From Viscum album (lineage: Eukaryota > Streptophyta > Magnoliopsida > Santalales > Viscaceae), in the NCBI GenBank assembly GCA_963277665.1, contig OY728163.1:1903654644-1903718643 (forward strand): a stretch of 64,000 bases of DNA, written 5' to 3'. The notes under the pieces are model-generated. The model was not told the DNA's origin. It searched no databases and worked only from the letters and a program-made list of their open reading frames with translations. Positions 12,811-25,228 of the stretch are shown here, one piece after another; position 1 is the first letter of the stretch; each line of letters begins with the position of its first letter. The translations under genes and the position numbers were made by a program.

Positions 12811-14636
12811 ATTCAAATAATAAGAATCAACCATATCAAATTCAAGGAGATCTAAAATAATGGATCCCTAATGCTTCCCCAAGTACAAAAAACAATACAT
12901 TTCTTAGTAAGTGAACCCACTCTCGAGAAGACCAGCAAGGGGTCGTCAAGACTACTCTCTCGAGAATGTGCATCCGCAGCAAAGTTGGCCTCCCGAGGAA
13001 TATGATGAAACACACATTCATTACCAATCTCTAAGGTACAACCAGAAAACGATGTATGCTAAATGCTAGGTCACAACAACTTTCCCTTGTAGGGCTCAAA
13101 TTATTCCCTCTGAGTCCGATTACACTTCTGAAACTGTCAATGATAACCTTTTGCATAGCATAACGCTCGTGAGTAAGGCCCAACCCTCTACACCCAACGA
13201 GCTTCCCGGTCCGTGAAAACTACTAAAGGCCGCTAACACTGAACCTCTTCTATCCCGTACCAACCCTCCCCCATGAATCACACCATTCATGAATAAGTCC
13301 TCCACATTGAGATTCAGTCCATTATCTAGAGGATTCTATCTCACCCATTCTACCTATAACCTCGGACGATCCACTAGTCTTCTAAGAGAGTTGCAGATCA
13401 CCATAGAGTTTGGCCCCCCTACAACAAAGAGCCTAATTCTTGAAGAAGTCCTTTAATTTTCACCAGGAGTAGAAATATTGAATACCGAACCTCCCATCAT
13501 ACTATATTACGTGCCTCCCATAGAGACTAGAAGTTTGATATAACCGTGATGTTGTGCATCTATTATTCTATCCCATTCTATTCCGCTCCTGAGAACCAAT
13601 CCTCAAAAAACCCCTACAAGGAATTTCACGTGCCATTGTATTTACCCCATATATCTATTGTATACCAGATACATCATGCCCATTCACACTTTATGAACAA
13701 GTGAAGTATCGCCTCCACCTGCGGATTAGTACAATAGTATTACTAGGACCCCATCTGAATGCCTTTATTCTGAATATTGTTCTATGTAGGTAGGTCTTGA
13801 TTATGTGCCCTCCATACAAGAAAATTCATCTTCAAGGGAGACTCCTTAAAGCACATATGAGATCCCCATTCATGTCAGATCCCCTATTACTGTATAATAT
13901 CATGATAGTCATGATTGTTAAAATATCCCGATTGAGTCTCAGTGAAGCATAAACAATCTTCTTACTCAGTGAAAACCACACCGTTGAATAATTCCTTCTA
14001 CTCTGAGCTAAGAATGGAATCCAAGAACCCGGTATATAGGCAGGCCTTTCTCACCAATATCTCCAGACCTGGATTTCTCGGGAAGAACAACTTCTCTCTA
14101 AGCCACTTACCTCTCCAAATATTTATACCCCCATATCCAACCATCCATCGAGAGTAATCTTGAAGAATATCTAGGTGAGACAACACTGCTTCCCCCAACC
14201 TGGATAATTTCCTTCTGTCCCATTCCTCCCAATACTTGCCATATTTTATTTTCAGTGTTTTGGCCCACATTGATTTCCCCACAAGGAAGTCCCAAGCTAA
14301 CCGAGAATGCATGGTGTGCATGGATACTGTTACATCCATTAGACCAATAGCTCCGTCCTCAACCGGCTTCGCCAACCGAGCCCACAAATCCCAATGAGCC
14401 CTTTCCATGTCATTGGAATACCAAAGAAATTTGTTTATAATCATCTACATAGAATAAATATTCACCTTAGTAGGAGTAATGATTGACAAGACATGCATAA
14501 AGATTGAGTAAATCACAATATTGATCAACGTCACTCAACCCCCAAAAGAAAGAAATATATTTTTTTGGTTATAAATTCTCCCAACCATTCTATTTATGAG
14601 GTCCTAAAAGAATAATTTTTTCACCTAGCCATTATC
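12811..14636 (-). mobile_element. 5'-truncated L1-type LINE inserted in the copia RT
   Basis: Copia RT coding sequence stops at about 14637 (just after MQEEIMAR) and resumes below 12811 (KNKVLKLFERP). The 1.8 kb between them is a plant L1-type LINE tail on the same strand. It starts inside the RT and ends, after a very short 3' UTR, in an A-rich stretch (AATAAAAAATAAAAG, minus strand), as expected for 5'-truncated target-primed insertion. I could not fix a target-site duplication, so both ends are good to about 20 bases. Confidence 0.82.
12854..14630 (-). pseudogene. LINE ORF2 C-terminal part: RT end, zinc-binding and RNase H
   Basis: Read on the minus strand. RT thumb region: LINRMVGRIYNQKNIFLSFG, then INKFLWYSNDMERAHWDLWA and GAIGLMDV (14000-14630). 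This matches plant L1 RTs (FLWG..., W.KL..P...GGLGLRD). A zf-RVT-like segment with HLFIKCEWA follows near 13690. An RVT_3-type RNase H is split over several frames: NGVIHGGGLVRDRRGSVLAA at 13230-13300, and HIPREANFAADAHSRE at about 12970-13010, ending at a TAG near 12854. ORF1, the endonuclease and the RT palm are missing through truncation. Multiple frameshifts make it inactive. Confidence 0.85.
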
Positions 14637-15852
14637 TCTTCTTGCATTTCTAACAACCAACTTTCATCTTCCAAGTATTCTTCTAAGGACTTAGGCTCCA
14701 GCTAAGATAGAAAATCAGAAAATTCCATTAGGTTTTCTACACTTCTTATAGTTTTTATTCTTATGTCTATATCTCCTATTATAATCTCTAAAGGGTTATT
14801 CTTTAGGATTCTATACTTTAGAGGCAGAGCACTTTTAGGTTCATCATTATCATGTTCTTATGAACTGGTTTGAATTTTATTTATATTTTCAAAATCATTT
14901 TTTAAGTTATCAAGTCTCGTGTTGTTAGAAGAATCATCAACTTCATCTATTTGATCTTTTCCATTATTAAAAGAATCAATTTCATCAAACTTCACATGAA
15001 CGAATTCTTCAACAGTCCTTGAATTTTTATTAAATACTCTATAATCTATAGAAGTTATAGAATATCCTAAGAATATTCCTTCATCAGCTTTTGGATTGAA
15101 CTTTCTACGATTATTCTTGGTTTTCAAGATATATACCTTTAATCCAAAAACCATAAAGTACTTTAACTTAGGCTTTCTGTTATTCCAAAGTTCATAAGGA
15201 GTCTTTATGAAAATAGGCTGAATTAGAAATCTATTTATACTATAGCATGATGTAATTATATCTTCTACCCAAAATTAGGTTTGCAGACTATATTCATTCA
15301 ATATTGTCTTAGCCATTTATTGAATAGTTCAGTTTCTTCTTTCATCAATTCCATTGTGTTGAGGTGTTCTTAGTGAAGATAAGGTGTGTTTAATACCCAT
15401 ATTTGAGAAAAAAGAATTAAATTCTTGATTCTCAAACTCTCCACCATGGTCACTTCTTAATGAAATTATCTTAAAACTTTTTTCATTTTCAACTCTTTTA
15501 TAAAAAGTTTCAAAAATAGAAAAAGATTAATTTTTTAGTTTTAGAAAATATACCCAAGTAAATGTAGAATAATCATCAACTAAAAAATATAAATATAATT
15601 TAACATCCAAAGTTCTTATTCTATATGGTTCAGAAAAGTCCATATGAATAGTTCTAGTGGCTTGGAAGTAGCAATTTTGTTATCATATTTGAAGGATGAT
15701 TTCTGTTTCTTGCCTATTTGACATGCATCACAGAATCTATCACTATCAAAGTTGAGACATGGAAAATCTGAAACTAATTGTTTGTTAGATAAATTATGTA
15801 AAGAACAAAATATTAAAATGACTAAGTCTTCTATACCAAATCCATGACTCAT
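14637..15852 (-). pseudogene. Copia integrase and RT N-terminal edge
   Basis: On the minus strand from 15852: a GAG-pre-integrase segment with the zinc-binding end CDACQIGKKQKSSFKYDN, then KPLELFIWTFLNH (normally PLELLHMDLFGP), the start of the integrase core. The core (about 15170-15620) has many stops. The C-terminal integrase part is well kept at 14858-15154: KVYILKTKNNRRKFNPKADE, GIFLGYS, YRVFNKNSRTVEE and HVKFDE. At 14640-14720, EPKSLEEYLEDESW and MQEEI are the RT N-terminal edge, directly before the LINE. Integrase would insert the cDNA into the chromosome. The gene is dead. Confidence 0.88.
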
Positions 15853-16240
15853 TTACATTAGTAGTTAAATATTTCACTTTCTGTTTACACAATGAATTTA
15901 AATCCAAAGTGTAGACATTATCTATTCTATGTGCTGTAAACTTAAGTAAATTATCTTTAAAAACATAACAATAATTATTAGAAAAATAAAAAAAGTATCC
16001 ATCATCACAGAGTTGAGAGATACTTATCATATGGTATTTCAATCCTTGTACATAAAGTACTTTATTAATTGAGATAGTATCTGAATCTCCAACCGTTCTG
16101 AGTCCAATAATATTTCCTTTGAAATTGTCACCGAAGGTGAATGAGACTCCATATATTTTGGTCAAAGTAACAATATTTGATGAATATCCACTCATATGAC
16201 TTGAAAAACTACTGTCCATATACCATATATCTTTTCCTCT
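15794..16240 (-). pseudogene. Copia aspartic protease region
   Basis: The frame begins MDSSFSSHMSGYSSN. In copia proteases this is DSGCSRHMTG, so the active-site DSG has become DSS and the Cys a Phe. It continues with ISINKVLYVQGLKYHMISIS and SQLCDDGY (normally VLYVPGLKHNLLSISQLCD.GY), then NESWIWYRRLSHFN, the start of the GAG-pre-integrase segment (LWHRRLGH). The protease would cut the gag-pol polyprotein. The lost Gly of the active-site triad and downstream breaks argue against activity. Confidence 0.88.
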
Positions 16241-17997
16241 TCTGTGGCCTATTACCTACAAGGTCAAATTAAACATAAATTGTTTTTGGTAGCTATATAT
16301 TTTTGGGTCTAGCAGTGTTAGCTAACAAAGACTTATGAATCCAAACAGATTTATTTTGATCAACATTGTTATAAATAAAACTAGATAAATTTTTTGAATA
16401 ATGAACATACTTGACACCACATAATTGAGGTTTTCTTAAATAGCAGTCATTAGCATAATGTCCATTAATACCACATTGAAAACATTTAACAGAGATATTC
16501 TTTTTCTGTTAAAACTATGAAAAAAATAGTTTTTATACAGTTTGGGTTTTTAACCCTTACTTACTATACCAAATCTTTCATTTTTAATTAAATTTTTACC
16601 TATAATTTCATTTAGTACATTTTCCACTTTTTTAAATATAAGATCAACACTTTTATAAGTTTATAATTCATCATGTAGTTTTTTAATCATATTTTTAGGG
16701 TCAGTACAGTTTGTAGTAGATGAACTAGATATCTCAATTAACTCTTGATGCTATTTAAGTAAAGTGTCACTTTCTCCTAAAATAACATTATGAATATTTT
16801 TTGATGATTTATTTTTCTTTAATAGGGAGTCATATCTTTCCTATAGAATAGTAAAATAGATAGTAATTTTATCATTTGAGTAACTAGAATCATAATTAGA
16901 TGAATAGTAGGATTGTACCTTATCTTCTTCAGCCATAAAGCACATATTAGCTTTCAATTTGATTCTACCTTCTCTGAATCCGAGATTGTTGAGCTAAAAG
17001 AGTCTTCAGAAACACTCCATGTGGCCTTCATAGCTCTTTTTTCCTTTTTCTCATAATCAACATTCTTTTGATATTTTTTTCTGTCTTTCTCTTCTCTCCT
17101 TTCAATTGAGGACAATCAGGTCTTATATGACCCAATTTTTTCCATTCATAACATCTTACTTCCCTTGATTCTTTCTCATCCTTTTGTAATGTTCTTTTGA
17201 ATCATTTCTTCTTCCTATACAATTTACTGAATTTTCTAACAAATTGAGATAGCTCAATTTTTGGGTCATATGAAACTGAATTTCTTTCTTCTTGTTTAAA
17301 TTTTATTTTCTACTTTTGGGATGCAACGTTTAAAGCAGTGTTATCCTTTTTGAATAGGACTTTGTGATATTCAACTTCATCTTCCATTTCATCCTCATAA
17401 ATAATTAATGTTCCAATCAATTATTTCATTATCAGATTCCTGACATGTGCATATTGGTGGATTGTAGCAAAATTTCCATTCCACTTCACAGGTAGAACTG
17501 TTATAACTTTCAAATCTTGATTAGGTAGGATGATAGGCTCACCTAAAGATGTTATATTATTAACAATTTCTCTCATCCTTCCATTCATCTATGTGGTTAT
17601 CTCTCCGTCATACATTTTGAAAGTATCAAACGTTAGTTTTGTTGTAGTATATCTCTTTTGTCTAACATTGTCAGTACCTTCATAGGATAATACAATTGTC
17701 TACGACATTTCATAGGTTGTTGGGCATTGCGATACATAGTTGAATTCATCTGGTCCAAGACCAAAAATAATGGCATTCATTGCTTTTAAATTCATATCAT
17801 ACTCATCCTCTACAAGAATTGACCAAGTTTCAGTTTTTTCAGGAATTGTGTAAGGAGTAAAAATATTTGAGTATACTCTAAATCCAAGATTTTTTTAAGT
17901 AGATTATCATTATTGACTTCTAACATCCATAATTCCCACCATTTAAATATGGATCACGAACCATTGACATTCCTTCCATGAGATTCTCCATTTCCAT
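16241..17997 (-). pseudogene. Copia gag (UBN2-type) with zinc knuckles
   Basis: Begins at a likely ATG at 17997, about 50 bases after the PBS. N-terminal DPYLNGGNYG resembles the copia gag start (F.G.NY..W). The UBN2 part reads NAIIFGLGPDEFNYVSQCP, VLSYEGTDNVRQKR, FKMYDGEITT, MNGRMREIVNNITSLG, ITVLPVKWN and ELIGTL-like residues (17380-17850). A zinc knuckle near 17105-17165 reads CYEWKKLGHIRPDCP with the second Cys changed to Trp. A second near 16445-16490 is intact: CFQCGINGHYANDC. Gag forms the virus-like particle and binds RNA. Stops and frameshifts are frequent. Confidence 0.85.
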
Positions 17998-18050
17998 TAC
18001 TAATATAGATCTTATGCCTTTATCTTGTTATAGCTCTGTTGAAAATCACA

Positions 18051-18063
18051 ACCTTTGATACCA
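18051..18063 (-). promoter_or_regulatory. Primer-binding site of the copia element
   Basis: On the minus strand TGGTATCAAAGGT starts two bases inside the 5' LTR. It is close to TGGTATCAGAGC, the complement of the 3' end of plant initiator-methionine tRNA, the usual primer for this lineage. Confidence 0.85.
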
Positions 18064-18065
18064 AA

Positions 18066-19741
18066 TGTTAGGTCGGAAAGACTATAGTTGCAACACAAGA
18101 GGGGGGTGAATTGGGTTATTTTAAAAAATTTCACAATTATGTCAATTCATATCAACAGTAGATAGAGAAGGTGATGTTTCTATATAAGAATATATATGCA
18201 GTGGATATTAACAGAGAAAAAGGCACAACAATTTATAGTGGTTCGGGGCACAAAGATCCCCTAGTCCACTCCACCAATCACCCTCTTTGCGGAATTAGTG
18301 AATTTCACTAGTAAGTTCCTCGTATCATAAGACTGATCCATAATAGAGTGTAGGCAGTTGTCACCCTTACAAATAGAGGCTTAAAAATAGAGATTTCTGG
18401 TTCTTTTATAGGGAAATGTTAAAACCATAGCTTAGTGCGAGAAGATGATACTCTAGTATGATTGAATACGAGAAGTCAAAACTCAAAATTGATAAGATAT
18501 AGTTTTGAAAAGAAACAGATGTATCTCACATTTTAAGGACCACACAACTGATAAAAGATGAATCTTGTCTCCAGAAGAATAATAATCTTGAAAAATATCT
18601 GAAGAGATCAGTTTCAAAAGATATTTTTTATTTTTAAGGACAACAACAAAAATAGAAAATAGTGATTCCATATTTGAACATGTATATCATCAAAATTTAG
18701 TCCTTGTATCTAAGATGCTTGATCACTGCAGTGGTGAAATTATTTGTACAAGAAATCCTGAAGAATAAGAATTATCAATACATCCAAGAAATATCCAGAT
18801 GATTGTATTTAAATATCTGTCGCAGAAAGATATATATAAAAATATATCTCATAGAAATATTTCAGATCCACAAAAGATTTTTAATAAATTGAGTGAATTA
18901 AAATTCAAATAATAAAACTCAGTATAGTTGTAACATCCCTTAAGAATATGAGAGAAAATATCTGTTGTAAATGGCTCTTTAAATCATTTAAAATGATATT
19001 TTAATCAATCAAAATCGAGCTGAAAAACACCTTGAAATTTTACAAATATTGTTGTGAAATGCTACGATAAAGATGAATATTCAAATTTCCAACATTGAAA
19101 AGTCAAACATAAGGTTCCTTCACAAAAAAAACAAAATTAGGGTTTAATCTTCTTAGCTTAGGGTTGATGATCCATACATTTTTCTATGTCAGCATAGATC
19201 TCTAAACATAACATTGATTATCCATATGTTCATTTTTTCAAACGTAAGGTTGACAACGTATGGTTGATCACAAAAGTAAGGTTGATGATCCATACGTTTG
19301 TAAAGTTCCATACTTATATAGGGTTCCTTAACCATACTTTTCCTTTGTCGAAAACATAAGGTTCTTATCAAAATGTAATGTTCCTTAACCATATATTTCT
19401 TCAAACTTAAGGTCGATTAACCATATGCACTAATCCTTCAACATAAATGTAAGGTTTGTTCCCTACATTACTATATTCAATATATTGAATGAATATAATT
19501 TCTGGTAAACAACAAACAGTGAATAGTGTTTCTAGAATACACTTAACATCATTCTAAACACTTTAACAAATATTTCTCGCAAATAAATATTTGAATACTA
19601 TTTCAAGATAATAATTATAAATAATATAAATTTCCTAAAATACACTCAAAAGAAAATAATTAGTAGAACAAACAAGGGTATTTGTGAGCATAAAAATCAT
19701 TAATATTTATAGATTATTGTTGAGACAATACATGCCCAACA
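18066..19741 (-). repeat. 5' LTR of the copia element
   Basis: 1676 bases, starting TGTTAGGTCGG and ending CCCAACA (TG...CA). Direct repeat of 6648-8338. The region 19090-19460 is crowded with CCATACGTT / AACGTAAGG-like motifs in both orientations. Confidence 0.9.
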
Positions 19742-21354
19742 TACATTAGTCATGTAGACATTGAGTTGATTATAAACACTTGGTTGATGAACCAATGTTA
19801 CCATATTTATTCTCTCTATGTATGTTTTATGATTGTGATTATGAAATGCTTATAAAACCTATATCCTTTCCGTATATTATGAATAAAGGTTCCTAAGAAA
19901 AGATAATTATTTTATTTAGAACTAAATAAATTAATTATAAATTTAATGTACAAGTAATGATACATTGAGACAGGATAAATATCATGACAATGAATTCAGA
20001 TCACTATGATCGATTAAGAATCAAAAATCACTATACTCTATGATAACTATCTCCTTGAATGGGTTTAAAAAATTTATTTTATATGATGTTATACATGAGA
20101 ATTAGATGATAACTTTCCAAAAAAATTAGACGATATCCAAAAAAAATTTGTAAATGAATTGAATATTAAATTAAATATATTATCACATATTTATTGTTCT
20201 TCTACATAACATTAATGTTACAATGTACTAGGGTATATATCACACTAATAAGGTTAATATTAACTTTACCTTTTGATATCCCACCATATGGATGGTGGGA
20301 TTCCAACTTATTATTTTAATTAAAAATTAAATTAATCATATTTAGAAAATTATTTTCGTAAAATTCAGTTCATTTTTGAATTCTACATGTTGAAAAATGG
20401 TTAGGGTGAATTTTTGAGATGCTAACTCAAGTCACGCCTGATTACATTTCAAAATAGAATAATGTTAGTGAGAGGAGTAAGCACTCCTTTTTTTGACATG
20501 GTTCAATCAATGAATTCGAGAAATTTCCTAGAGCTAACCCTATAAAAACCAAAAAAATTCTTAAAAATCACTAAAATGTATAAAACCTAAAAATGGAAAT
20601 TGTAGTGTATATATTTTTCTCTGGGAACTAAAAATTAACATACCATATTTCATAATACTTTCCCAATGTTGTTTTTTACCATAAAATGATATGGTTCAAA
20701 TAATATCAAAACTTCTCTAAAATATATTGGTTGATTATATTACAGCCCCATCTAATATTATCTTTGAATTAATTTTCTAATATAATTATAAATGTCTATC
20801 TAACTTAATAATTCATTTCCCTTTGGAAACATATTAATGTTCTTGAGACAGTATTGGAAATAAGAAGATTTTATTTTTCTACTATGGGAAGCAAGTAAAT
20901 GGGCTTGATCCAATATAGAACACAAGTTGATGTTATTGATCCAATATGGGAAAAGGTGTTGATGTGTTGGAGTTTTTTGATTGACCGGTCATGACATACT
21001 AGTGTCATATAAGAGATTATTTCATGTCATGATGATATAAAAAATTAAAGGAATAAATGGATGCATACATACATAAAATACATGTATAATAAAATAGAAA
21101 AAGATTATTTTTTTCACCAGTTTTCGCAAGCACTACATCATCGATTCATAAGTGTTCGAGGTAATAATATCGAATATGATCTTCAAGGATCTTTTGAAAT
21201 CATTTTGAGAACATTTTTGATTATTTTATAGAGATGTGTTGTGGAACACTTACATAAGATCCTATTAAGCCTCTAAGCTCACATCATTTTCACCACATCG
21301 ATGATATATTGACCTTATCCATTTTTTTAATATTTTTATTTTAAGGGGGTAAAT
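19742..21354. other. Intergenic DNA, possibly the end of a decayed gypsy element
   Basis: AT-rich, no domain seen. The last bases before 21355, AAGGGGGTAAA, look like a polypurine tract on the plus strand next to an LTR start. Confidence 0.4.
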
Positions 21355-21771
21355 GTAACACCATGAGATTTTGTGAAATATTATTTTCAAATAAATTTAA
21401 TCACTTTGATATTTTTTATTATATGCAACACTAAGTGTAAATTGTGATTTCATAACTCTCAATATGATTTTGAAAGGGTCATTATGATTCTATAAGTGTT
21501 ATTTTTATTCATTATGGGAACCCACCACACCATGGTTTCTAACATTATGGTGTAACACCATGAGATTTTGTGAAATATTATTTTCAAATAAATTTAATCA
21601 CTTTGATATTTTTTATTATATGCAACACTAAGTGTAAATTGTGATTTCATAACTCTCAATATGATTTTGAAAGGGTCATTATGATTCTATAAGTGTTATT
21701 TTTATTCATTATTGATCCAATATGATTTTTGAAAGGGTCATTATGATTCTATAAGTGTTGTTTTTATTGGC
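21355..21771 (+). repeat. Tandemly duplicated start of a gypsy-type LTR
   Basis: TGTAACACCATGAGATTTTG begins at 21355 and again at 21551. The first about 157 bases of each copy are identical by eye. A third partial copy (about 21718-21771) repeats GGGTCATTATGATTCTATAA with flanking sequence. The start resembles the LTR start of the 52616-63307 element read on its coding strand (TGTAACACCCCGAGATTTT), and a purine tract precedes it. I infer a gypsy LTR fragment that underwent recent local duplication. Its far end is not identified. Confidence 0.6.
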
Positions 21772-22534
21772 ACTTAAAAAACTGAATTTCTTCTACAAAC
21801 ACTGATACACTGATATTATGAAAAAATTTAAATACAATATCATAATAATTATTATTATATTGGAATTATATTTGAAATGTATACAAAAATGGTCCAACAT
21901 GAGTACTTCTGGACAATTCCATCCAAGTGGGATAATTTGATGATGTTTTGGTGCATGTCAGGTTTATCTCCCTCAAAAATCAATGACACTATAATGGGAT
22001 GAGATTCTTGAATGGGTTAGTTTGGATCTTTTCCAAACCATTCAGATCACTGATTCTTCTTATACCATTTTCCACAGACTATGTAACATTTATATTAATA
22101 TATAAAAATAGATTCATGATCCTTTTATTTAATCTCAACATGCTTTGGCTCAGTCTCAGAATATCTCTTAGCATGTCTTATACCATTCCAACCACAACCA
22201 TATAACCAATGTAAAATAACCAACATAGGCACCAAGACATATTATCTAGGAGAATGTCTTAATCAGAATGTTTCAAGGGATAAATTGATTAAGTTTGGGG
22301 GAATGGTGAATAACAATTTATGATCACTTTATATACCAACGTCAGTGGTGTCCTCCTAGAATAACAATAGTCTTAAAGATGAATTTTCCTAAAAATTATT
22401 TTTTTATAAAAAATGAGAATAAAAGAAATCATTCTCTAATCCAGCAAGAGTGATTTTATTATTTTATAAACACAATTATTTCCATTTAAATAGTTTTTTA
22501 GAAATTCAATTCGAATAATACCAACAACATTAGG
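21772..22534. other. Region without a recognisable gene
   Basis: AT-rich. A short open frame (21999-22205, plus) has no recognisable motif. The region may be the rest of the LTR starting at 21355, but I cannot place its end. Confidence 0.4.
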
Positions 22535-22660
22535 TATCAGAGTGACGTGTAGTCAATTCCTACATGTCAAAAATGAATTAAGTACCATTTTCTTAAATTA
22601 TCAAGACAATCTAAGTGCGTTTTTTGGGTTTTCAGTGAGTGATCAGTTTATTTCTACTTT
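22535..22660 (+). repeat. Isolated partial copy of the 181-bp tandem repeat
   Basis: TCAATTCCTACATGTCAAAA, TTATCAAGACAATCTAAGTG and GGTTTTCAGTGAGTGATCA follow the order and spacing of the monomer in the array at 30812-32950 (GATTCCTACACATCAAAAAT, TTATCAAGACAATTGGAGTG, GGTTTTCATTTAGTGACA). Confidence 0.65.
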
Positions 22661-25228
22661 TATAAAAATGTTGTTAGAATACAATTAAAATGGTTATGAT
22701 AAATGCACATGAATTTAATAGGCCACACTTGATGAAACCAGCATACCCATATGACAAATTATAGAACATCGAAAGTGTGCATAAGAAGAGTCTCAGTTTC
22801 AATCCAATACATAAAAGCAATGTGTGAGACAACTATTTGCATCTCAATTCTCCAATCATCATGATATTTATAATATTGTCCAAGGAATCAAAGAATAATT
22901 TCAATAATATGATCAAAGAAATAATATAAAATAAAGTTGAATCCTACAAACCATGCTAACTTTACCTAGGAAAGTAAAAGAAGGAAAAATACAACAAGAC
23001 CATGACAGTAATGGGTTCAATGGTGCATCCAAATGAAATATTGACCCGAAAAAACACTCCATTCATCTGGATACCCAAAGAATAGAAAAATTCCATATCC
23101 ACCTAAATATTCCCTTCTACAATGATTATCAAACACCCACATCCCCCAACCCTAATGAAAAACATATTACCCTCCATTTATTCTTCCCTATCATCACATA
23201 GATTTAGAATCCAAGCTACTTGTTTTCAAACTACACCATAGTAACAAACATAGCATTAATAAAAAATCCATATAATAGTCATACCTACAGTACCACCCAC
23301 CCTTGAATAATGACTGTGAATCTCATGTAGGAGACCTGCCATGAACACTACAACACACCAATAAAAACCATCCATTAAATCCAAATTACACATGAAAAAC
23401 ATTGAAATGAAACACCGCTGTAGAAATAGAATAATAAAATCAATGAAACACAACCTATTAGTAACCATAATAAAACACACATCAAATAGGTGAATCATTG
23501 TAAATTTATCAATGGGAATTCCCTCTATTGTTCGTAAAAGTCAGTAAATGAAAAGGGAGACCATGAACAACCAATCTTTCTCCAAACTTCTAGTCTCATG
23601 AGTAAATATCACAATGTCAGTGATCAAACCTTCAACCAAGAGATGATGAGTGACCATGAAGAACAAATAAATCAATGTGAACCAAAAAAACATGACAAAC
23701 AATATCTATGAAACTAGATGAAACTGAAAAATAATAAATAAAACATTCAACCTAATCAAACATCCTTAATCGATTCCATTCATCACTCAACGAACTACAA
23801 ACAATGATTATAGAAATGATTCGATAAATCAAAAAATATGGAATATATAAATTATTTATTAATATAATTTTCAAGTTCATAAAATAAATAATAAATGAAA
23901 AAATTAGATAATAGATTCCATTCTAGAGAAGTTGAAAGATAACCAGGGAATACTAGGCCAAAATTATAAATTATTTATAGTATCAAATAAAAAATATGAA
24001 AATACTTCTTCATGCACTACTTCTCACATGGTAGAATATTCAAATTAGTAGCTTAATATTTTCCTCACCTAAGAATTATTTTATTCTTTCTAGCCAAATG
24101 GTTGTACAAAATGAAAATCTTCAATTGAAAAAATAATAATAATTAAAACAAGAAAAACAAGAGAAAAAATAATAAAAAACCTCACAGTACAATATTTAGA
24201 AATTTGTAACACTTCACATTCGCAAATAAGCATCAATTATTCTTCTCTAGCTATAAAATTTATTGTTTAGAGTTCTCGGACAAATTGTTCATCGCTACCA
24301 TGGCAGCAACAAAGATTACAACATACCTTAATTCGTCTATTTATCTCGCGCATCAGTTGTCACTGCAGTGGCAGGGAATACACATGCATTTCACCCAATC
24401 ATACATGACATGGACACAAATACATGTCGTCTTCCATGGGAATGTAGTTAAAAACCCCAACAAAAACAAATACAAAGTTACAAAATTATAACAATGGAAA
24501 ATGAAAAAATTTCTCTTGTATAAAATTAGAGTGAAGAAGGGATCACTTGAGTAACACCATCCCTAATAATGGAAATGACTTTTGGCTTTAATAGAACTTT
24601 GAATGTGCTGCCATGATATAGAGATTCACACAAATGGTACATAGTAAATTAAAATATCAAAACTTGAATTTAATGACATTCCAAATAAATACTTTTCTTA
24701 AGTAAGAAAAATTATGAAATCAAGACACCATTATTTGTCAAACATGTAATGTTTATGGCCACAAATTCTTTTTACATGTCTAATTGTTTTTAAAATACAA
24801 AAAAGAGAGCCCTGAAAAGAGAGTTATAATACAAGATTACAAGACTCCAATTATCCACATTAAAACCATACTCCTAACTGTCAACTGTAAAAAACACTCT
24901 AAAAGCCATATTAGAGTCATATGTTTCCAATATTATAGAATTACTATCATATATGCCCAAAATAAAATTTTCCATTTATCTCTTGGATAATATAATGTTT
25001 AATGAGGTATAATAAAGCTAATAAATAATAAAGAAACATCACACCAAGAAAAAAACACTCCACAATAATTAGTTGTGGCATTAATTGGGTTTGAACACTG
25101 CTTCTCCAATCATGAACACACTAGGTATGAATCATAAAATAAGGCGTGCCTTGGTAATATCCAATCATCAAAGGATATAACTAACATATTTTTCACTAAT
25201 AGGGTCTATAGTAAATTTTTAACCCTAC
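22661..25228. other. Intergenic DNA without a recognisable gene
   Basis: AT-rich decayed sequence. Open frames at 23256-23498 (minus), 24285-24491 (plus) and 24784-24990 (plus) show no family motif. CATCAGTTGTCACTGCAGTG at 24352 nearly repeats CATCAGTTGTCACTACAGTG at 484; no common element is evident. Confidence 0.5.

Larger units (their letters stand above)
6648..19741 (-). mobile_element. Ty1/copia retrotransposon, SIRE/Maximus-like, with nested LINE
   Basis: The outer ends are LTRs of about 1.7 kb in direct orientation. Reading leftwards on the minus strand the order is 5' LTR, PBS, gag, protease, integrase, RT, RNase H, env-like ORF, polypurine tract, 3' LTR. Integrase before RT is the copia order. 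The RT signature and an extra ORF after RNase H are typical of the SIRE/Maximus lineage. Every domain has stops and frameshifts, so the element is dead. Without the nested LINE it would be about 11.3 kb. I find no 5-bp target duplication: the flanks are TAATT (left) and TACAT (right). The LTRs differ at many positions, so the insertion is old. Confidence 0.9.

Noticed and set aside
13942..14157. 71-codon plus-strand frame
   Set aside because: Lies entirely antisense to the LINE RT/thumb coding sequence.
22530..22542. Primer-binding-site-like GGTATCAGAGTG after ACAACA, suggesting an LTR from 21355 to 22529
   Set aside because: The bases continue directly into, and align with, the 181-bp repeat unit (ATCAGATTGAGGT region), so the match to the tRNA complement is probably chance.
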